This document shows positions 41,054-64,000 of a stretch of DNA of 64,000 nucleotides, one piece after another. The notes under the pieces are model-generated. The model worked only from the letters and a program-made list of their open reading frames with translations. It was not told the origin of the DNA and made no database searches. Numbering within the stretch: the first letter of the stretch is position 1; each line of letters begins with the position of its first letter. Both the position numbers and the translations under genes were made by a program. Origin of the DNA: Echinometra lucunter (Eukaryota > Echinodermata > Echinoidea > Camarodonta > Echinometridae); NCBI GenBank assembly GCA_029962745.1, contig CM057158.1, positions 5,875,369 through 5,939,368 of the forward strand. Direction: 5' to 3'.

Positions 41054-42313
41054 ATGACCGCACGGACTGCAAATTCCACAATGCTCCATATGGACGATTT
41101 CGCAATGAATGTGACAGCATATATAGCCGACCAGGATGAAAAACCGGTGGGACTTGTTTCATCTGATCTCGTACTGGCGACAGTGTCCGGCATCCTGGTG
41201 GTGATCATGGTGATCGCAAACCTTGCCAATATGCCTTACTTCGTCAGAGGAGACGTAACTTCCATCAAGCCGGCCACACTCTACATCATTGGCCTCATGA
41301 TTGCCGATCTCGGGATCGCCTTGGTGTGTCAGACGATGATGACGGTCATCTTGTATCTCGGACGATGGCCGTTCGGCTACATCAGCTGCAGGGTCTATGA
41401 CTACTTTCGACTCGTCCTGGAGAACACTGGGGTCTGGATCATGGTGTTGATAAGTCTTGATAAACTGCAGCTCCTCTGTTACGACTATCCTCGATACCTG
41501 CGCAAGAAGCGAAAATACAGAATTGTCATCGAAATAGTAATGACGTTCTTAACCCCGATGTTGTTCCATCTCGGTGGCAACCTCCTGTGGATCTCGACAA
41601 CGACAAGGGAAGAACGAGTCGATGACCACAGCCCTGACTGCCAGGACATACCGGCCGAGGTCGACATCCCCTTCGTTGTCATTGGTGCGACGATAAACAT
41701 ATTCATTCCCGGTCTCGCGATAATGGTCATCAATAGTGTGGTGTTTTATAAGATCACACAGCGATTGAAGAAGCGAAGCCAGGTTGGACAAGTACTTATG
41801 ATCAATCGAGTACCAATGGACCCTACCAACAAAATGGACCCTTCTTCGCAGGACATCTCACAACCCTCTACATACGTGAAGACACTGCATAGGCATACAA
41901 ACGCTGCACAATCTCGCGATCGGCACCTGCCAAGTACGATGGACTCAGATGTAACTGACAACGTTGCAGACTTGCCCACGAGGACTTCTGTCAGAGGAAA
42001 CAGTGATATCTTGGCCAAGAAGAATTATTTAGACACCGAGTATCGGCGTTACATCCGTCCTGCCGTCACGTTGGCTGGGCTCGTTGCCACATTCTCCATC
42101 TGCTGGTTTCCTCTAGCCATTTACCATATTTACGTCCACGTGTTTTGTCCATCTTGCTTTGACATTACCACGCAGTTGTGGCTCAGGTGCCTGATGTACG
42201 CCAACAGCGCCCTCAATCCCTTCATATACATAGCCACCAATCGAAAGATCAGAAAGTTCCACGCAAGAATGTTTCGAAAGCTGTTGTCCTGCCGAACATT
42301 CTGCCGATCTTGA
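41054..42313 (+). CDS. class A (rhodopsin-type) G-protein-coupled receptor, single exon, orphan
   Basis: 419 residues in one uninterrupted frame. Seen: two N-glycosylation sites in the N-terminus (NST at 7, NVT at 19), TM1 about 36-60, TM2 with IADL (Asp85, the 2.50 position), TM3 with Cys112 pairing with Cys196 in ECL2, TM5 with FIP (Pro219), a 90-residue ICL3 rich in Ser/Thr and basic residues, TM6 CWFP (350-353), CPSC in ECL3, TM7 NSALNPFIY (385-392, NPxxY) and Cys in the tail (413, 417) for possible palmitoylation. The DRY box is replaced by DKL (136-138), and the 3.32 position is Arg rather than the amine-binding Asp, so an amine ligand is unlikely. Family closeness to muscarinic- or peptide-type receptors is not resolved and the ligand is unknown. 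Intronless orphan receptors are common in echinoderm genomes. An acceptor-like ttccag at 41042-41047 just before the ATG may end a 5' UTR intron. Confidence 0.9.
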   Translation: MTARTANSTMLHMDDFAMNVTAYIADQDEKPVGLVSSDLVLATVSGILVVIMVIANLANMPYFVRGDVTSIKPATLYIIGLMIADLGIALVCQTMMTVILYLGRWPFGYISCRVYDYFRLVLENTGVWIMVLISLDKLQLLCYDYPRYLRKKRKYRIVIEIVMTFLTPMLFHLGGNLLWISTTTREERVDDHSPDCQDIPAEVDIPFVVIGATINIFIPGLAIMVINSVVFYKITQRLKKRSQVGQVLMINRVPMDPTNKMDPSSQDISQPSTYVKTLHRHTNAAQSRDRHLPSTMDSDVTDNVADLPTRTSVRGNSDILAKKNYLDTEYRRYIRPAVTLAGLVATFSICWFPLAIYHIYVHVFCPSCFDITTQLWLRCLMYANSALNPFIYIATNRKIRKFHARMFRKLLSCRTFCRS

Positions 42314-44080
42314 CAAAGGTCAAAATGAATGGCGATGTAATGTATTCTGGACATTATAGTGTAATGCACACACCAGGGTATATGAATTTTACTCATTGAT
42401 GATGAGGACAAGCTTGCTACAGCATGTAAAATAGTATATATACACACACGCACATATATGCCAAGCAGACTAATGTTCAATTCTATTCACACACACACAC
42501 ACACACACACGCACACACACACATATATATATATTTAAAGAATTGTATTTAAGGATCCGACATACGATAATAACAAGGGAATCAAACAGTAATCAGTGTA
42601 AATCTTTCCAGTGTAGCATTCTGGCCCTCAAAATGTCAGAAACTTCCAAAAATCCGTGCATGTGTCTTCGAACGACGTACATGCAACATTCTACAAAGGT
42701 GTGAGACTGTGGGAGAGGGAGAGGCAGAGAGGTTAACACCCAAGATTTGTCCGTGAATTTGAAAATCACTTGGAAAAACAACATGTAGCACCTGTCAATA
42801 CGCTACACTAGTCAAGTCCCTGCCCCTTCTGTTAAAAACGTTCGTCTATTTATAGATTTTTTAGGATGTATACGGAAATATATTGCACAATGTATAGATG
42901 TTTGAATATCTTCGACGTAAAGGGTAGTTTCCTTTTGACATCCCCCTCGCCATGCAAGATGGTCGCAAGTCTGCCCAATTATATAGACAGGCGGGCAGAA
43001 TACGTAGACTTATGTGGGCTCTTTCTCGAAACCATCATAACTCATATACATCCCGTTAAAACGCATGTTAATTCTACAACACGTGTCTCTATGTTGTCCA
43101 GGAACTTAAGACTTGACTCTTTCGACAATGTTCGAGAAACAGGCCCATGATTTCTTTTAATAATCTAAAAATTAGATATAATGATTCAGATGATTCAAGG
43201 GGCGGAAATCTGTCTTGAAACGTAAAACAAAAGGTGCCCCCCCCCCCACATTCGTGTTGGCAAACGAAGAAAGTAAAGAAATAGAAATAAAAATAGAAAT
43301 TGTAAAAATATATAATAAATAAATGAAATTATGATAATAAGAATGAAACGGTTTTCAGCTTACTCAGCTGCTTTGTTTTTGTTATTGTTTTTCTTTCATT
43401 TTTGTCTTGTTTTTTTTTTTTTTTGTATTGGGGGGCATGGGTGATGCCCTAGATTGATTTATCCCCAAGGATTTCCGTCCATAGCACTATCCCCCTTTTT
43501 TCTAACAAGTCAGAAAAAAATAAAGGTACCCCAATTCCAGGAAACCTACGACAATTAATGTACTCGATTGATCCTGTATAGAACCTGTACGCCTCATTAA
43601 CCGTCCTCATACTACAATCATGTAATAATTATTGATCAGACTATGTTAGTTGTATAGCACTCAAAAATAAATTCACTGTCGTACCTTGATGAAGCTGCAA
43701 TTATAAAGAACCTAGAGGTGAAAGTAATTATTTTGCATATTCTTCTCCAATACTTGAATTTCTGAAGCATCTCGACTGTACATATTCATTCAAAGACAAA
43801 GGCCCATGTAAATTACTTTTTTTCATGTGATGTCAAATTATTTTGGTATACTCGGTTCTGTCTCGAAGTCATTTGAGCCGATAATTTTTCAGTTATTCTG
43901 ATATATAATTAAGATACGTCATTGCGGCTGTTGTGATGACTATGCTTATTATTATATTATCAAGGTTTACATCATAGTTACGTAGAACTTTGCAGTGAGC
44001 AGAGTGAAGAGACGAGAGAATCATTTTTAAGAGGTGTGGTTATTTAGAAGAAAAAATGCTGCTGGGGAAGGGCTTACGAC
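42314..44080. other. 3' flank of GPCR and intergenic DNA
   Basis: Holds a CA/TA microsatellite (42487-42533) and scattered C- and T-runs (43233-43242, about 43410). No gene seen. Confidence 0.5.
42487..42533. repeat. CA/TA microsatellite
   Basis: ACACAC run interrupted by CG, then ATATAT. Confidence 0.9.
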
Positions 44081-44639
44081 GGTATTGAATGAAGGGGGGG
44101 GGGTGGATGTTCTGACTGCATGAGGATTCTTATGTACTACGAGGACTACCCTCCCAAACAACCAACCTCTAGGTAAAACCTCCAAGGAAAATCCCCAAGG
44201 CAGTTACGAACCCGGTCAGGTAACTGTCTCCTTACAACTGTGCCTGGACAATGCCCCCTCCCCCCAGCAAAAGTGTAAATACTATCAGTTGATTTTCCTA
44301 GGGGCAAATATTCTAGGTCTATTGCCCGAGGAAGAAGACTGGAAGCAACTGTGGGGGGGGGGGGGTGTTGTCTAAAGGGTGGGCGACGCATCCATATATT
44401 GATTTGGGGGCTGTAACCTATCCCCAGCACGATTTTGTAGCTTTAACAATTTTTCATTTTAATTTAGGAGTATAAAAGACTTATTTTTTCGAAAGGATTT
44501 TTCCCCCCTTACTTGCTTGCTTGTCAGAAATTTTCAAACGTGTCCCCCTCGAGCTTCAGGAAGGATATTCGCCCATATGCAACACTATTTGTCCTGCAGA
44601 GGCTGCGGATCCGGGGGCAGGGGACACCGTGCCACCCCC

Positions 44640-45000
44640 ACTTTTCCAAGCACCCTCAAAGTGCCCCTTTTTACCCATGAAAAAACCCTTTTCAAACCTG
44701 TTCAGTGTCCCTTTTTCTTCTTACAAGTGCCCTTTCACCTTCAAGTAAGTGCCCCCTTTCGCTTTAGATGAGTCATCCTTCTTAAATCCTACAAGTACCC
44801 CCCCCCTTTACACCAGATTAGTGACCCTTTCCTTTTTTCACTTCTATAATGAATGTCTCAATTGAAATTTAATAAGTGCCCCTTTTGACCACCCATTTTC
44901 GACTGTAATAGTGCAATTGCCCTTTTACTAAGTGCCCCCTTTAACCTCTCCTTTTCCCCTTGGGCAAGTGCCCCATTTGAAATCTGATACATGCCCAGAT
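44640..45000. repeat. degenerate tandem repeat with AGTGCCCCTTTT core
   Basis: The core (A)AGTGCCC(C)TTTT recurs every 40-60 bases at least seven times with diverged spacers (CTTTAGATGAGT, CCAGATTAGTG and similar). Probably an old minisatellite; coding content not supported. Confidence 0.6.
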
Positions 45001-45421
45001 CTACTTATCATATCTCAGGCAAGGCTGAATTTAAAACCCCTTTTCAGTTTGACTTTTTCTCTAATAAAGATATAGGTCGGGATGAGACCTCAAAGTGCAT
45101 TGAAATGCAATAAGGAAAATGGCCAAGTTAACTGAATGATAGGGAAGAGCCCTGAAATGAATTTCCGATATCTTTATCATCAAACCATTGTAAATACATG
45201 TAATACAAATACGGCGGTCTTCAGAAAAAAAGTTGGTATTTTTCTTGCTTGCTTCGCTCCCTCACAAATAAGTAATCAGAGCAGTTTTTCACAACTGCAA
45301 AGTAGTTATTATATAAAGATTAGAAAATATATCGGAATTGATCCTCAAGAGTGTGTTAAATATAAGGTAGGGCATGCGAACACGTCGCAACCATGAAAAC
45401 GCTATTTTTCATTCTTGTATT

Positions 45422-46700
45422 CAGTGGCGTAATGAGCCAAAATATTGGGGGGGGGGGGGCTCAATCTTTGCGACGAGCGAAGTGACCAATCCTGAGGGAG
45501 TGTAGCGACCGAGCCGGGGGTACCCCCCCCCCCCTCACGATACAGAGCTTTTTCATTATTTCGAATTAAAAATGTGCAATCTGCAAAACCTAGAAAGGAA
45601 ATTCCAACTTCAGTTCAGTTCAATTTTTATTTTTTCTCATTTCCAACAAAAGAAGTATTAATACAATGAAAAATAAACATTTGAAGTAGAATACATGCAA
45701 TATGAAACACCAAATTTGATGACATGTACTATTATGGATAAGCGTGTCATGAATCTACCGACGGGAAAAGGATTTTTTTTTTTTTCATGCATTTGGAAAC
45801 ATGATTATGAAAACATGCAGCCCAAATAATCTTCGCAAGTTTCAAACAAATGCCAGCGTTACACAAAATACTTTATTACTTATGATAATAATACAGACAA
45901 AGACACTATGAAATAAAAGGGACGAACATGGAGAGGGTGTGATGCGGTGGGGTACCAGGGTTTTACTCCCACAGTGGCGTAGCTAGGATTTCATTTTAGG
46001 GGGGCGGTAGTGAGCACGCGAAGCGTGTAAATCACTTACTGAGCGCGCGAAGCGCGCTCCCTAAGGGGGAGGGTGCAGGGAGGGGGGAGTTTTCCCCCTG
46101 CCGCGCGAAGCGCGGAAGCTCCGACGTTTCTTTGAATTGTTCCTTGTCTGCTCCCGCTCTTCATACGCTCTCTTACCTTATTCTTTTCTCGCTCCAGCTT
46201 TTTTTCCTTCTATTTTTCCTTTTTTTCTTTCTTTTTTGTTGGCGTTTTGGAGGGGGCGACCGCCCCCATCGCCCCCCTTGGATACACGGGTGCACTCCCA
46301 TGGCAAAGGAGCTTTTTGCAATATTGATGGTTTGCAACTCTGTAAAAGAACGCTATTTGGGACTACAAACTTAAAGCCTGTGTCTAGTTTTGGTAAATCT
46401 AAGAATATTAATTATCAAAGTTTGAATCCATTGTCAGATAAACAGATAAAACGAAGTGTTATATCATAAAACACATTAGTATTGATATTATGCGTGTTTT
46501 ATGCCTTGCTATGAATGCTATTTGGGAAATTGTGAATGCGTTACTTAACAGTAGAAAGGGAGTCTAGGGAGAAATAATGAAATTCGCGTGATATCACTAA
46601 TATAAAATTGAAAATAAACCATGGTTGAAATTTATTTGGGGGGGCTGACGCCCCAAGCCCCCCCCCCCCCCTCCCCTCCAGTACGCCAGTGCTTGTATTT
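45422..46700. other. cluster of CAGTGGCGTA-bordered repeats
   Basis: CAGTGGCGTA at about 45422 and 45972, and its near-complement TACGCCAGTG at about 46682, border stretches holding G and C runs and AGCGCGCGAAGCGCG palindromes (46035-46110). Likely nested non-autonomous elements; individual borders could not be resolved. Confidence 0.45.
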
Positions 46701-47873
46701 ACCCTTTGCAAGTGCTCCTTTTTGCCGGTGCCCGCCCCACTTTGAAAGACGCTCTTCGCCCTAGTTGTCATGAGCAGATATTTGTCCTTGGTTCCAGGGA
46801 CAAATTTGGAGGCCCATTTCTCTTGCCCTGTCAACGATATGTGATATTCTCATCTTCCTCCACATATGCATGTATTCATTATTGGAGATTGGTCAGTGGT
46901 GCTAATGAGAAGTTGATGAGAATCAGTCACAATACCTCACGTCTATACTCACCTTGATTAAGGTCTATGGAGACGCAGTAAGGGCTTGTAATCACCCATT
47001 TTATTTCTAATTTCCTGTCACTGCCATGGTCCTCTTTCAGTGACAAAGGTCATCAATATCAAATTTCAGTATCCTTTATGTTTGAAGCCGACATCAGATC
47101 AACCCCGAGATCAACAACTGACCAAATGGCCTAGAATGGATCGGTTTAGAATCGGTCAAATCGACTTCAAAGCAAAGACTGTCTTGCGACTGGAGCATGA
47201 CAGTATTAGGGCCTACTCTCTTAACATACAGGAGAGGAAATTCCCTCTTTCAGTTGAGGAGTCATATTGAGGATCACCTTATCTCGGAGTGGAAATCCTT
47301 GCTCAGAATAGCGGGAGCTACCCTCACTGTACAGTAATTAAAACCACTACTTTGTAATGGGTTCCTCTCCTTTTGGAGTGGATTCCTATGTCATTTCCAC
47401 TTCAAGGAACTGATCACTTGTATGGCTCTTTAAAGAGTGGATTTCACTCCTGGATATATATGCAGATGTAGGGAGAGAGAGAGAGAGAGAGAGAGTGATA
47501 GAGAGTACAATTCAGAGTCGCTACCTTCCTCCCCCAACAGCTTTGGCGGTATATCCTGCATTATCTCAAGGAATTTTCTGAGGCCGTTTACCCCCTTTTT
47601 TCTGAAAATTGAATAGCAATTAGGATTTGGGGGTTTGCAGTGGGCTTATCATATTCATAATGCTTGATAGATGTGTTTTTAAAAACTGCAGTAATCCAGT
47701 AATCTTTTACGTCAGTCAATGCAATGAAAAGCAACTATTTTCACCTAAACTCCACACCCCCTCCCCCCATAAAAGAAAGAAACAAAAACACTAAACAAAA
47801 CAAACAAACAAAAGCATACCTACAAGCATATGCGACTTTCATTTAGTTTTTCTTCTTATAAACCAGTCTGTGA

Positions 47874-47955
47874 TCAAGAATTTTACCGAGGTGAAATCTT
47901 TAATTGGAATAGGCCTGGGCGTCAATCATGGGGGAATACAATTATAGGGTATGTC
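47874..47955. repeat. dispersed repeat, copy 1
   Basis: GTGATCAAGAATTTTAC...GAAATCTTT...GGGC.TCAATCA...ATAGGGTATGTCCCC matches 50066-50152 at most positions. Confidence 0.75.
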
Positions 47956-48140
47956 CCCCAAATCTAAATAAATCTAAATTCACATACCGAGATCTCTCCA
48001 TCCTAATTCTTTATTATCTGTTTTCACATTTTCTATTTTTATATTTTAAGCTCAAAAGTTTAAAAAGGGGTTCTAAATTGAAACATGCTCTTCCCACGCA
48101 ATATTCAAAGTATCTCTAACGATGCAAATGGCTCTGTAAT

Positions 48141-48605
48141 GGGGTGATGTTCGTTGTTCTGAAGGTTCGTTATTCCAAAGGTTTGTTATTCCGAAGGTTC
48201 GTTATTCCTAAACAAGCAAGTTGCGTATACCTAGATGTTCGTTAGTCTGAAAATGAAAAAGGGTTCGTTAATCCAAACATTTGTGGCGTTATTCCGAAGG
48301 TTCGTTTGTCCAAAGGTTCGTTAGTCCGAAAATGAAATAAGGTTCGTTGTTCCGAAGGTTGGTTAATCCGAAAATGAAATAGGGTTCGTTATTCCGAAAA
48401 TAACCTATGAACAAACGAACCTTATTTAATTTTTGGACTAAAGAGCCTTCGGAATAATGAACCCTTTTTCATTTTCGGATCAACGAATCTTCAGAGAAAC
48501 GAACCTTCGGACTTACGCACCTTCGGAATAACGAACCTTCGGAATAAACAAACCTTCGGAATAAACAAACCTTTGGAATAACGAACCTTTGGAATAACGA
48601 ATTGT
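48141..48605. mobile_element. foldback array of GGTTCGTTATTCCGAA units
   Basis: About ten units of GGTTCGTTATTCCGAA and GTTAGTCCGAAAATGAAAT run plus-wise in 48160-48405; their complements (TTCGGAATAACGAACC) run in 48405-48600. The whole stretch can fold into one long hairpin with centre near 48405. No coding content. Confidence 0.8.
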
Positions 48606-49438
48606 AACCCTTTAATGTTACTCGAAAGAACATGTTATTAAGGGGGAAAGGAGGTTCTGTTTTACCCATACCATAAAATCTGATTGTTTTAGGTATACAA
48701 AATGCCATTAAATGAGTGAAGAAAGACTTTTCCATTTCTGGTCATTCATAATTCTCCCCTTCATATCTTTCTTTATTCCATCAGAAGAAAACAAATCTTT
48801 TTAAAAATTATTCTTTGCAGAATGCCATTGTAACTGAGGAGAGTTAAAGGTGAATTCACAAAACAAACCCCACGATTTCTCTCTCTCTCCTCCCTCTCTC
48901 TCGTATTCTCTTGCTCTCTCTCTCTCACTCTCTCCCCCCTCTCTCTCTCTCTCTCCCTGGAGTTTTAAATATGAGCTGAGGTTGGGAAAATGTAAAGATT
49001 TTTTTCTGAGAATCCTTAAATTTCTTATAAATTAAATTTCGGAGATGAAATCAGCCTGATTCTATATTGAGGAATAGATATGATTTTATTTATTTTTTGT
49101 AAAGGAAATATACACTTACAAAATGCACAAATGAAAAAAAATCCATCAAATCAAGAACACTTTTAATTCTTGATAACATTAGTCATTTCACTAAACTAAG
49201 CATACAGCAACTGACTGCCACAATCATGGTATCCATTAGTGCAATTTTACCAGTCTGTTTTCGTTTTGTATAATTATGTATGGTTGAATTAAAGGTTGGG
49301 GAAGGGACATACTTAGGGAGTAAAGTCCTTTACACTACGTAGTTTGTACATGTTGTATTTGAGCTTCGTCACAATGGGTTTTGTAGGGGTGGGGGCATGC
49401 CCCTATGCCTTCCCTCCCCCCAAAAGATCTATTTGTGA

Positions 49439-49546
49439 CAGTGTCGGGTCCGAGACAGTCTCAGATGAGACAGAGACCGAGACAATGATCCCTGAGACAG
49501 AGACCGAGACAGAGACACTTGTGTCCCGAACAGCCACCCAACACTG
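49439..49546. mobile_element. GAGAC-repeat element, copy 1
   Basis: Starts CAGTGTCGGGT, ends ACCCAACACTG (inverted ends), filled with GAGACAGAGACCGAGAC repeats. Confidence 0.65.
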
Positions 49547-49565
49547 TAAATGCTTGAGTACAATG

Positions 49566-49615
49566 CGGGGGGGGGGGGGGGGGGGAGGGGGGGGAGGGGG
49601 GGGGAGGGGGAGGGC
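49566..49615. repeat. poly(G) tract
   Basis: G-runs broken by single A in a row of about 48 bases, next to the GAGAC element. Confidence 0.95.
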
Positions 49616-49896
49616 TTACAGATGTGGGACTTCTGCCATTTTGTAACAGTTTTTCGGCTCCCGGCCATCAATTCTAAATTTTGTTTACTTCTATTTTTTT
49701 TGCTTATGTATTTTGGTATGTATTCTCTGATTGTTAAAGAAAAATAAAAAATCTACAAACTGTATTCCAAGGTATCCAACTCTGAATCTCTACTCTCTTC
49801 CGGGTTCTTTTTACTTTCAGAATGAAAACAATGTGATTTTATTCTACAGATTGAAGTAAAGCAGTGAGATTAACTTGTCAAAATTGAGCTCTTTTT

Positions 49897-50063
49897 CAGT
49901 GTCTCGCCGATGTCTCGGCCTCCAAGACAAGAGGCATTGCCCTTCGAGACAGAGACCGAGACCAAGACATTAGCGTCTGAAACCGAGATGAGACACGAGA
50001 CACACAATCACTGTCTCGAGACATGTGTTGAGACGGAGACATGTCTCAAGACACCCAACACTG
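49897..50063. mobile_element. GAGAC-repeat element, copy 2
   Basis: Starts CAGTGTCTCG, ends CACCCAACACTG, filled with GAGAC and GTCTC units in both orientations. Same right end as copy 1. Confidence 0.65.
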
Positions 50064-50065
50064 AT

Positions 50066-50152
50066 TTGTGATCAAGAATTTTACTAAGATGAAATCTTTG
50101 ATTAGAACAGGCATGGGCATCAATCAGGGGGGACACAATAATAGGGTATGTC
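50066..50152. repeat. dispersed repeat, copy 2
   Basis: Matches 47874-47955 (GTGATCAAGAATTTTACT, GGGCATCAATCA, ATAGGGTATGTCCCC). A GGATTGACGCCCC at about 50321 may be an inverted right end. Confidence 0.7.
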
Positions 50153-50342
50153 CCCTCCCCCCCCAAAAAAAAATTAGCCAAAGTACTTTTTATTTTTTTG
50201 CTTTTCAGCAAAATTTTGGTGTATGTCCCCCACCCCGGCAAATTTTATGTCCCCCCCCCCCCAAAAAAAATTTTTTAAACTGATGACCTTTTTTAAGAGC
50301 GTCCCCTCAAAAATATAAAATGGATTGACGCCCCTGAGAACA

Positions 50343-50492
50343 GGTTCCTGTTTCATAAAACTTGTTATCAATAACAAGTTGCAATAACTGTTATAAGCTA
50401 CTAAAATCCTTGCATCTGATTTGCTGAGAGCAAATTTGTCATAGAAAAATGTGGCAGTTGTTACTGACAACAAGTCTTATGAAACGGGGCCA
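50343..50492. mobile_element. foldback MITE 4 (GTTTCATAAAACTTGTTAT ends)
   Basis: Left GTTTCATAAAACTTGTTAT and right ACAAGTCTTATGAAAC form an inverted pair. About 150 bp, no coding content. Confidence 0.8.
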
Positions 50493-50524
50493 AGGTATTT
50501 TTCTCATCTTCAATTTGGTTTTAA

Positions 50525-51078
50525 ATGGAAAGTCCACCCTAGAAGTTTCACTGTTTCAATAAAAGAAGTTTAAATTTGAACAGCATTTTAAAAAAGAAAT
50601 GATCAAAATCGGTCAAAGAATAAGAAAATTACACTCATTTACATTTTCTAGCAAGTTACTCTCGGCTCTGCAAATTGGCAACACTGATGACATCATATGC
50701 GAGCAGCTCTCCATTCACTTCAAACATGAAATTTCACATTTTCTCATTTTTCTTGGAAGTTTTCTCAACCCATAGTCAAAGTATGTTATGTAAAAAGCAA
50801 TTCTTCTGAACATACATTGACTATGGGGGTTAGAAAATGTGTAACTTCCAAGAAAATTGAGAAAATGTGAAATTTCATGTACAAAGTGAATGGAGAGCTG
50901 CTTGCATATGATGTCATCAGTGTTGCCAATTTGCAGAGCCGAGAGTAACTTACTAGAAAATGTAAATGAGTGTAATTGTCTTATTCTTTGACCAATTTTG
51001 CTCATTTCTTGTTTAAAATGCTGTTCAAATTTAACTCCTTTTATTGAAACAGTGAAACTTCTGGGGGAGACTTTGCCT
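50525..51078. mobile_element. 554-bp palindromic MITE flanked by TTAA
   Basis: Two arms of about 260 bp are near-exact complements (for example GCAAATTGGCAACACTGATG and CATCAGTGTTGCCAATTTGC), with a short spacer near 50790-50810. TTAA stands at 50521-50524 and 51079-51082. TTAA target duplications are typical of the piggyBac superfamily; that link is inference since no transposase is present. Confidence 0.85.
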
Positions 51079-51783
51079 TTAATTCCAATTAAATGTGCGT
51101 GTCAAATTGGATCACATCCACTCATGGTATAATATCAATGTGAATTAAAAACAAATGCTGGTAAGGGAGCTTAGAAAAATGTCATGGCACATTAGGGCAT
51201 GGGAAAGATGTGAAGAGCAAACTTGCTAGTTTTGCCAGTGCATCTCAAATTACAATCAGACTTATCTGAATAAAGCGGGTCATATTATGGGGTTTGTTTT
51301 TGTGTTTATATAAATTCAAATACCAATTTGACATCGTAATAATTTGGTTCTGTCTTTATGGAATGAATTTATGATTTTGAATAATTTTGTTCTTTGCATC
51401 TTTCCTGCAATATGACCTGCCATCATTTTTTGCTAAGCTATCGAAGGGTCACAAAGCACTTTGCTCCATGACCAGAATATTGGACCAAATATGCAGTGGA
51501 TGAAAATGATTTTGGCTCAATTACCCACCGAATCAAATATCGCTGAGACTATGAAAATTATACTTCCTTATTAGTAGACCTCGTGCATAACAAATTTGAG
51601 GTAGGCAAATGACATCAGAGCATTCATATTTTTAGATGAAATCCAAATATGGGGAGGGGTATGCTTTCCTTAATAATTATAATGATAATGAAAATAATCA
51701 TAATAAAAAATATAAATGAAAATAAGATGACAGCCAGCCAAAAATTGAACCAACTGTCAATCAACTGATAGACTTTTCATCTA

Positions 51784-63339
<11,556 letters not shown>

Positions 63340-63474
63340 CTGGATGTTGTGAACAAGACAATCAGCATTATGAATTTATCTTCCACTTATGGATCAAAAC
63401 TGATCTCCGCTGCGACATGACAATCTGCTACAAAATTCTGCACGGGCCTCAAGAATCAAGTAAAGAACATAAAT

Positions 63475-63567
63475 TCCTTCTTTTAAAAAAAAGTAAATAT
63501 TCATTTCTTATCTAATTTTATCCTTCTTTAAAAAAAAAGTAAATATTCATTTTTTATCTAATTTTAT
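63475..63567. repeat. two-copy tandem repeat (~46 bp)
   Basis: AAAAGTAAATATTCATTT.TTATCTAATTTTAT repeats twice with few differences, next to a TANGO6 exon. Confidence 0.85.
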
Positions 63568-64000
63568 AATCTATGCAAATTAAAGGCATGAATATACATT
63601 TCTACTGTTTATCAAGTAATAACAGCCTTTGAGATCAGATTTTGTGCAATCGGTTCTCTATAAACCTTAAAATCATTAGAAAAAAAAAACAGAAAATAAT
63701 TTCAATTCTCATGTATTCTACTGTTATATAAATTTCTTATGTATTTCTGTGTTTTTAAAATTTAACATTTTGCTATTTTTTCAGGTCTGCTATTTGAGGG
63801 TCCTATCTTGGCTAATATTCATTTAGAATAAATGACAATTACAGCTCAAGGACAAAATTAGAATGATATAGAAGAAATATGAGGAAATGCAGTTTCCTAT
63901 TCATTTTGTACACAAAACCTAGAAATTCTCCATATTCAGGGTGACATGAGGTCACAAATGGTCATGTGACTCAGTAATGGTACACATGATTTTGAAAAGA
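63568..64000. other. TANGO6 intron, no exon seen
   Basis: AT-rich sequence; the preceding (5') exon of TANGO6 must lie beyond the window. Confidence 0.5.

Noticed and set aside
47040..47270. 76-residue ORF MTKVINIKFQYPL...
   Set aside because: No family resemblance, no splice partner and it lies among repeats.

Overview
The window is animal nuclear DNA: AT-rich, intron-rich and crowded with microsatellites, palindromic (foldback) elements, LINE 3' fragments and poly(G)/poly(C) runs. Three multi-exon genes and one intronless gene are supported. Their proteins read as deuterostome-like. The short-repeat foldback elements and the single-exon rhodopsin-type GPCR would fit an echinoderm, perhaps a sea urchin. 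That placement is inference from style, not proof. All exon models below were built by hand from splice sites, reading phase and family resemblance.

Layout: (1) 1-6264, plus strand: the C-terminal half of an alanine aminotransferase (GPT/GPT2 type) in seven exons; its start lies left of the window. (2) 6265-19676: 3' flank and intergenic DNA with microsatellites and a large element (about 13980-15750) bounded by clustered short inverted repeats. (3) 19677-35598, plus strand: a complete ten-exon gene for a 496-residue LAT-type amino-acid transporter light chain (SLC7A5/A8-like). Its introns hold an inverted tRNA-SINE pair, nested LINE fragments, several foldback MITEs, a 500-base assembly gap and a 14-unit minisatellite. 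(4) 35599-41053: intergenic DNA. (5) 41054-42313, plus strand: an intronless class A GPCR with a non-canonical DKL in place of DRY. (6) 42314-51783: dense repeats, with several terminal-inverted-repeat elements. (7) 51784-63339, minus strand: the C-terminal ~890 residues of TANGO6 (TMCO7) in eleven exons; its start lies right of the window. Its introns also host foldback elements and a LINE fragment.

The genes do not look functionally linked. The most unusual feature is in the SLC7 gene: a 43-44 bp tandem array in which every unit contains a 3' splice acceptor plus the first ~24 bases of exon 9. This gives fifteen near-identical acceptors in a row, and only the last opens the correct frame. 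A broken copy of the 3' half of the same exon lies just downstream. Other points worth checking are a possible peroxisomal C-terminal tripeptide (AKI) on the aminotransferase, the altered DRY box of the GPCR, and many separate hairpin-forming elements, some flanked by TTAA or TA.
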